From Nocardioides furvisabuli (GTDB lineage: Bacteria; Actinomycetota; Actinomycetes; Propionibacteriales; Nocardioidaceae), in the NCBI RefSeq assembly GCF_021083185.1, contig NZ_JAIGQB010000004.1:186001-250000 (forward strand): a stretch of 64,000 bases of DNA. The letters are read 5' to 3'. The stretch's first letter is position 1. Every line of letters starts with the position of its first letter. The notes below the pieces were generated by a model. The model saw only the letters and a program-made list of their open reading frames with translations. It ran no database searches and had not been told where the DNA came from. Shown piece by piece: positions 63,991 to 64,000 of the stretch. Made by a program: the position numbers and the translations under genes.

Positions 63991-64000
63991 GGCGCGAGCC

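Overview
The window is high-GC, densely coded DNA with many GTG starts, ATGA/GTGA stop-start overlaps and TANNNT boxes placed 6-7 bases before starts (leaderless pattern). Together with the gene content (GAF-ANTAR, DUF2277, DtxR/IdeR type, Streptomyces-like XylA, DHA2 exporters) this points to an actinobacterium, most likely Nocardioidaceae. The family call is an inference from style and content; there is no rRNA or marker phylogeny here.

Layout. 1-9650 is a housekeeping stretch: UDP-glucose pyrophosphorylase (cut by the left edge), 5-formyl-THF cyclo-ligase, a penicillin-acylase-type Ntn hydrolase, an FmdB zinc ribbon, a SAF/CpaB-like protein, MscL, an LCP cell-wall ligase, and a MerR regulator divergent from a SulP anion transporter. 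A tRNA-Arg(CCT) with an imperfect anticodon stem follows, then an MmpL-type transporter. 12112-21655 (minus strand) is a tightly overlapping ten-gene operon: sugar isomerase, myo-inositol-phosphate-synthase-like cyclase, UbiA prenyltransferase (EboC), TIM-barrel isomerase, EboA, EboB (TatD), EboE, EboF (phosphodiesterase), polyprenyl synthase and CopC. This is an actinobacterial form of the poorly understood ebo gene set and the most interesting system in the window: the cyclase EboD is absent and a different sugar-phosphate cyclase family sits in the operon.

21979-36468 is a sugar region: a 2285-residue secreted ThuA/sugar-dehydrogenase/PKD/CBM protein with a large internal duplication, xylose isomerase, a Gfo/Idh/MocA oxidoreductase, and a ROK-regulated ribose/xylose-type ABC importer with a XylR-like operator. 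36794-46186 holds a second importer with two different ATPases (one lacking its H-loop histidine), an apparent frameshift in one permease, its own ROK regulator, an aldehyde dehydrogenase and an iron-type alcohol dehydrogenase. Divergent to these are a FadR-type GntR regulator, a DJ-1/PfpI protein and an alpha/beta hydrolase.

48880-64000 is mixed: a saccharopine-dehydrogenase-like reductase, a beta-propeller protein, DUF2277, a sirtuin, a DtxR regulator, a hotdog-like protein, a GH13 alpha-glucosidase, a MarR-controlled DHA2 exporter, a TetR-controlled heterodimeric ABC exporter and a GAF-ANTAR protein. Dispersed palindromic repeats sit at the 3' ends of several genes and appear to have extended at least two reading frames. 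No transposase, integrase, CRISPR array or rRNA was seen.
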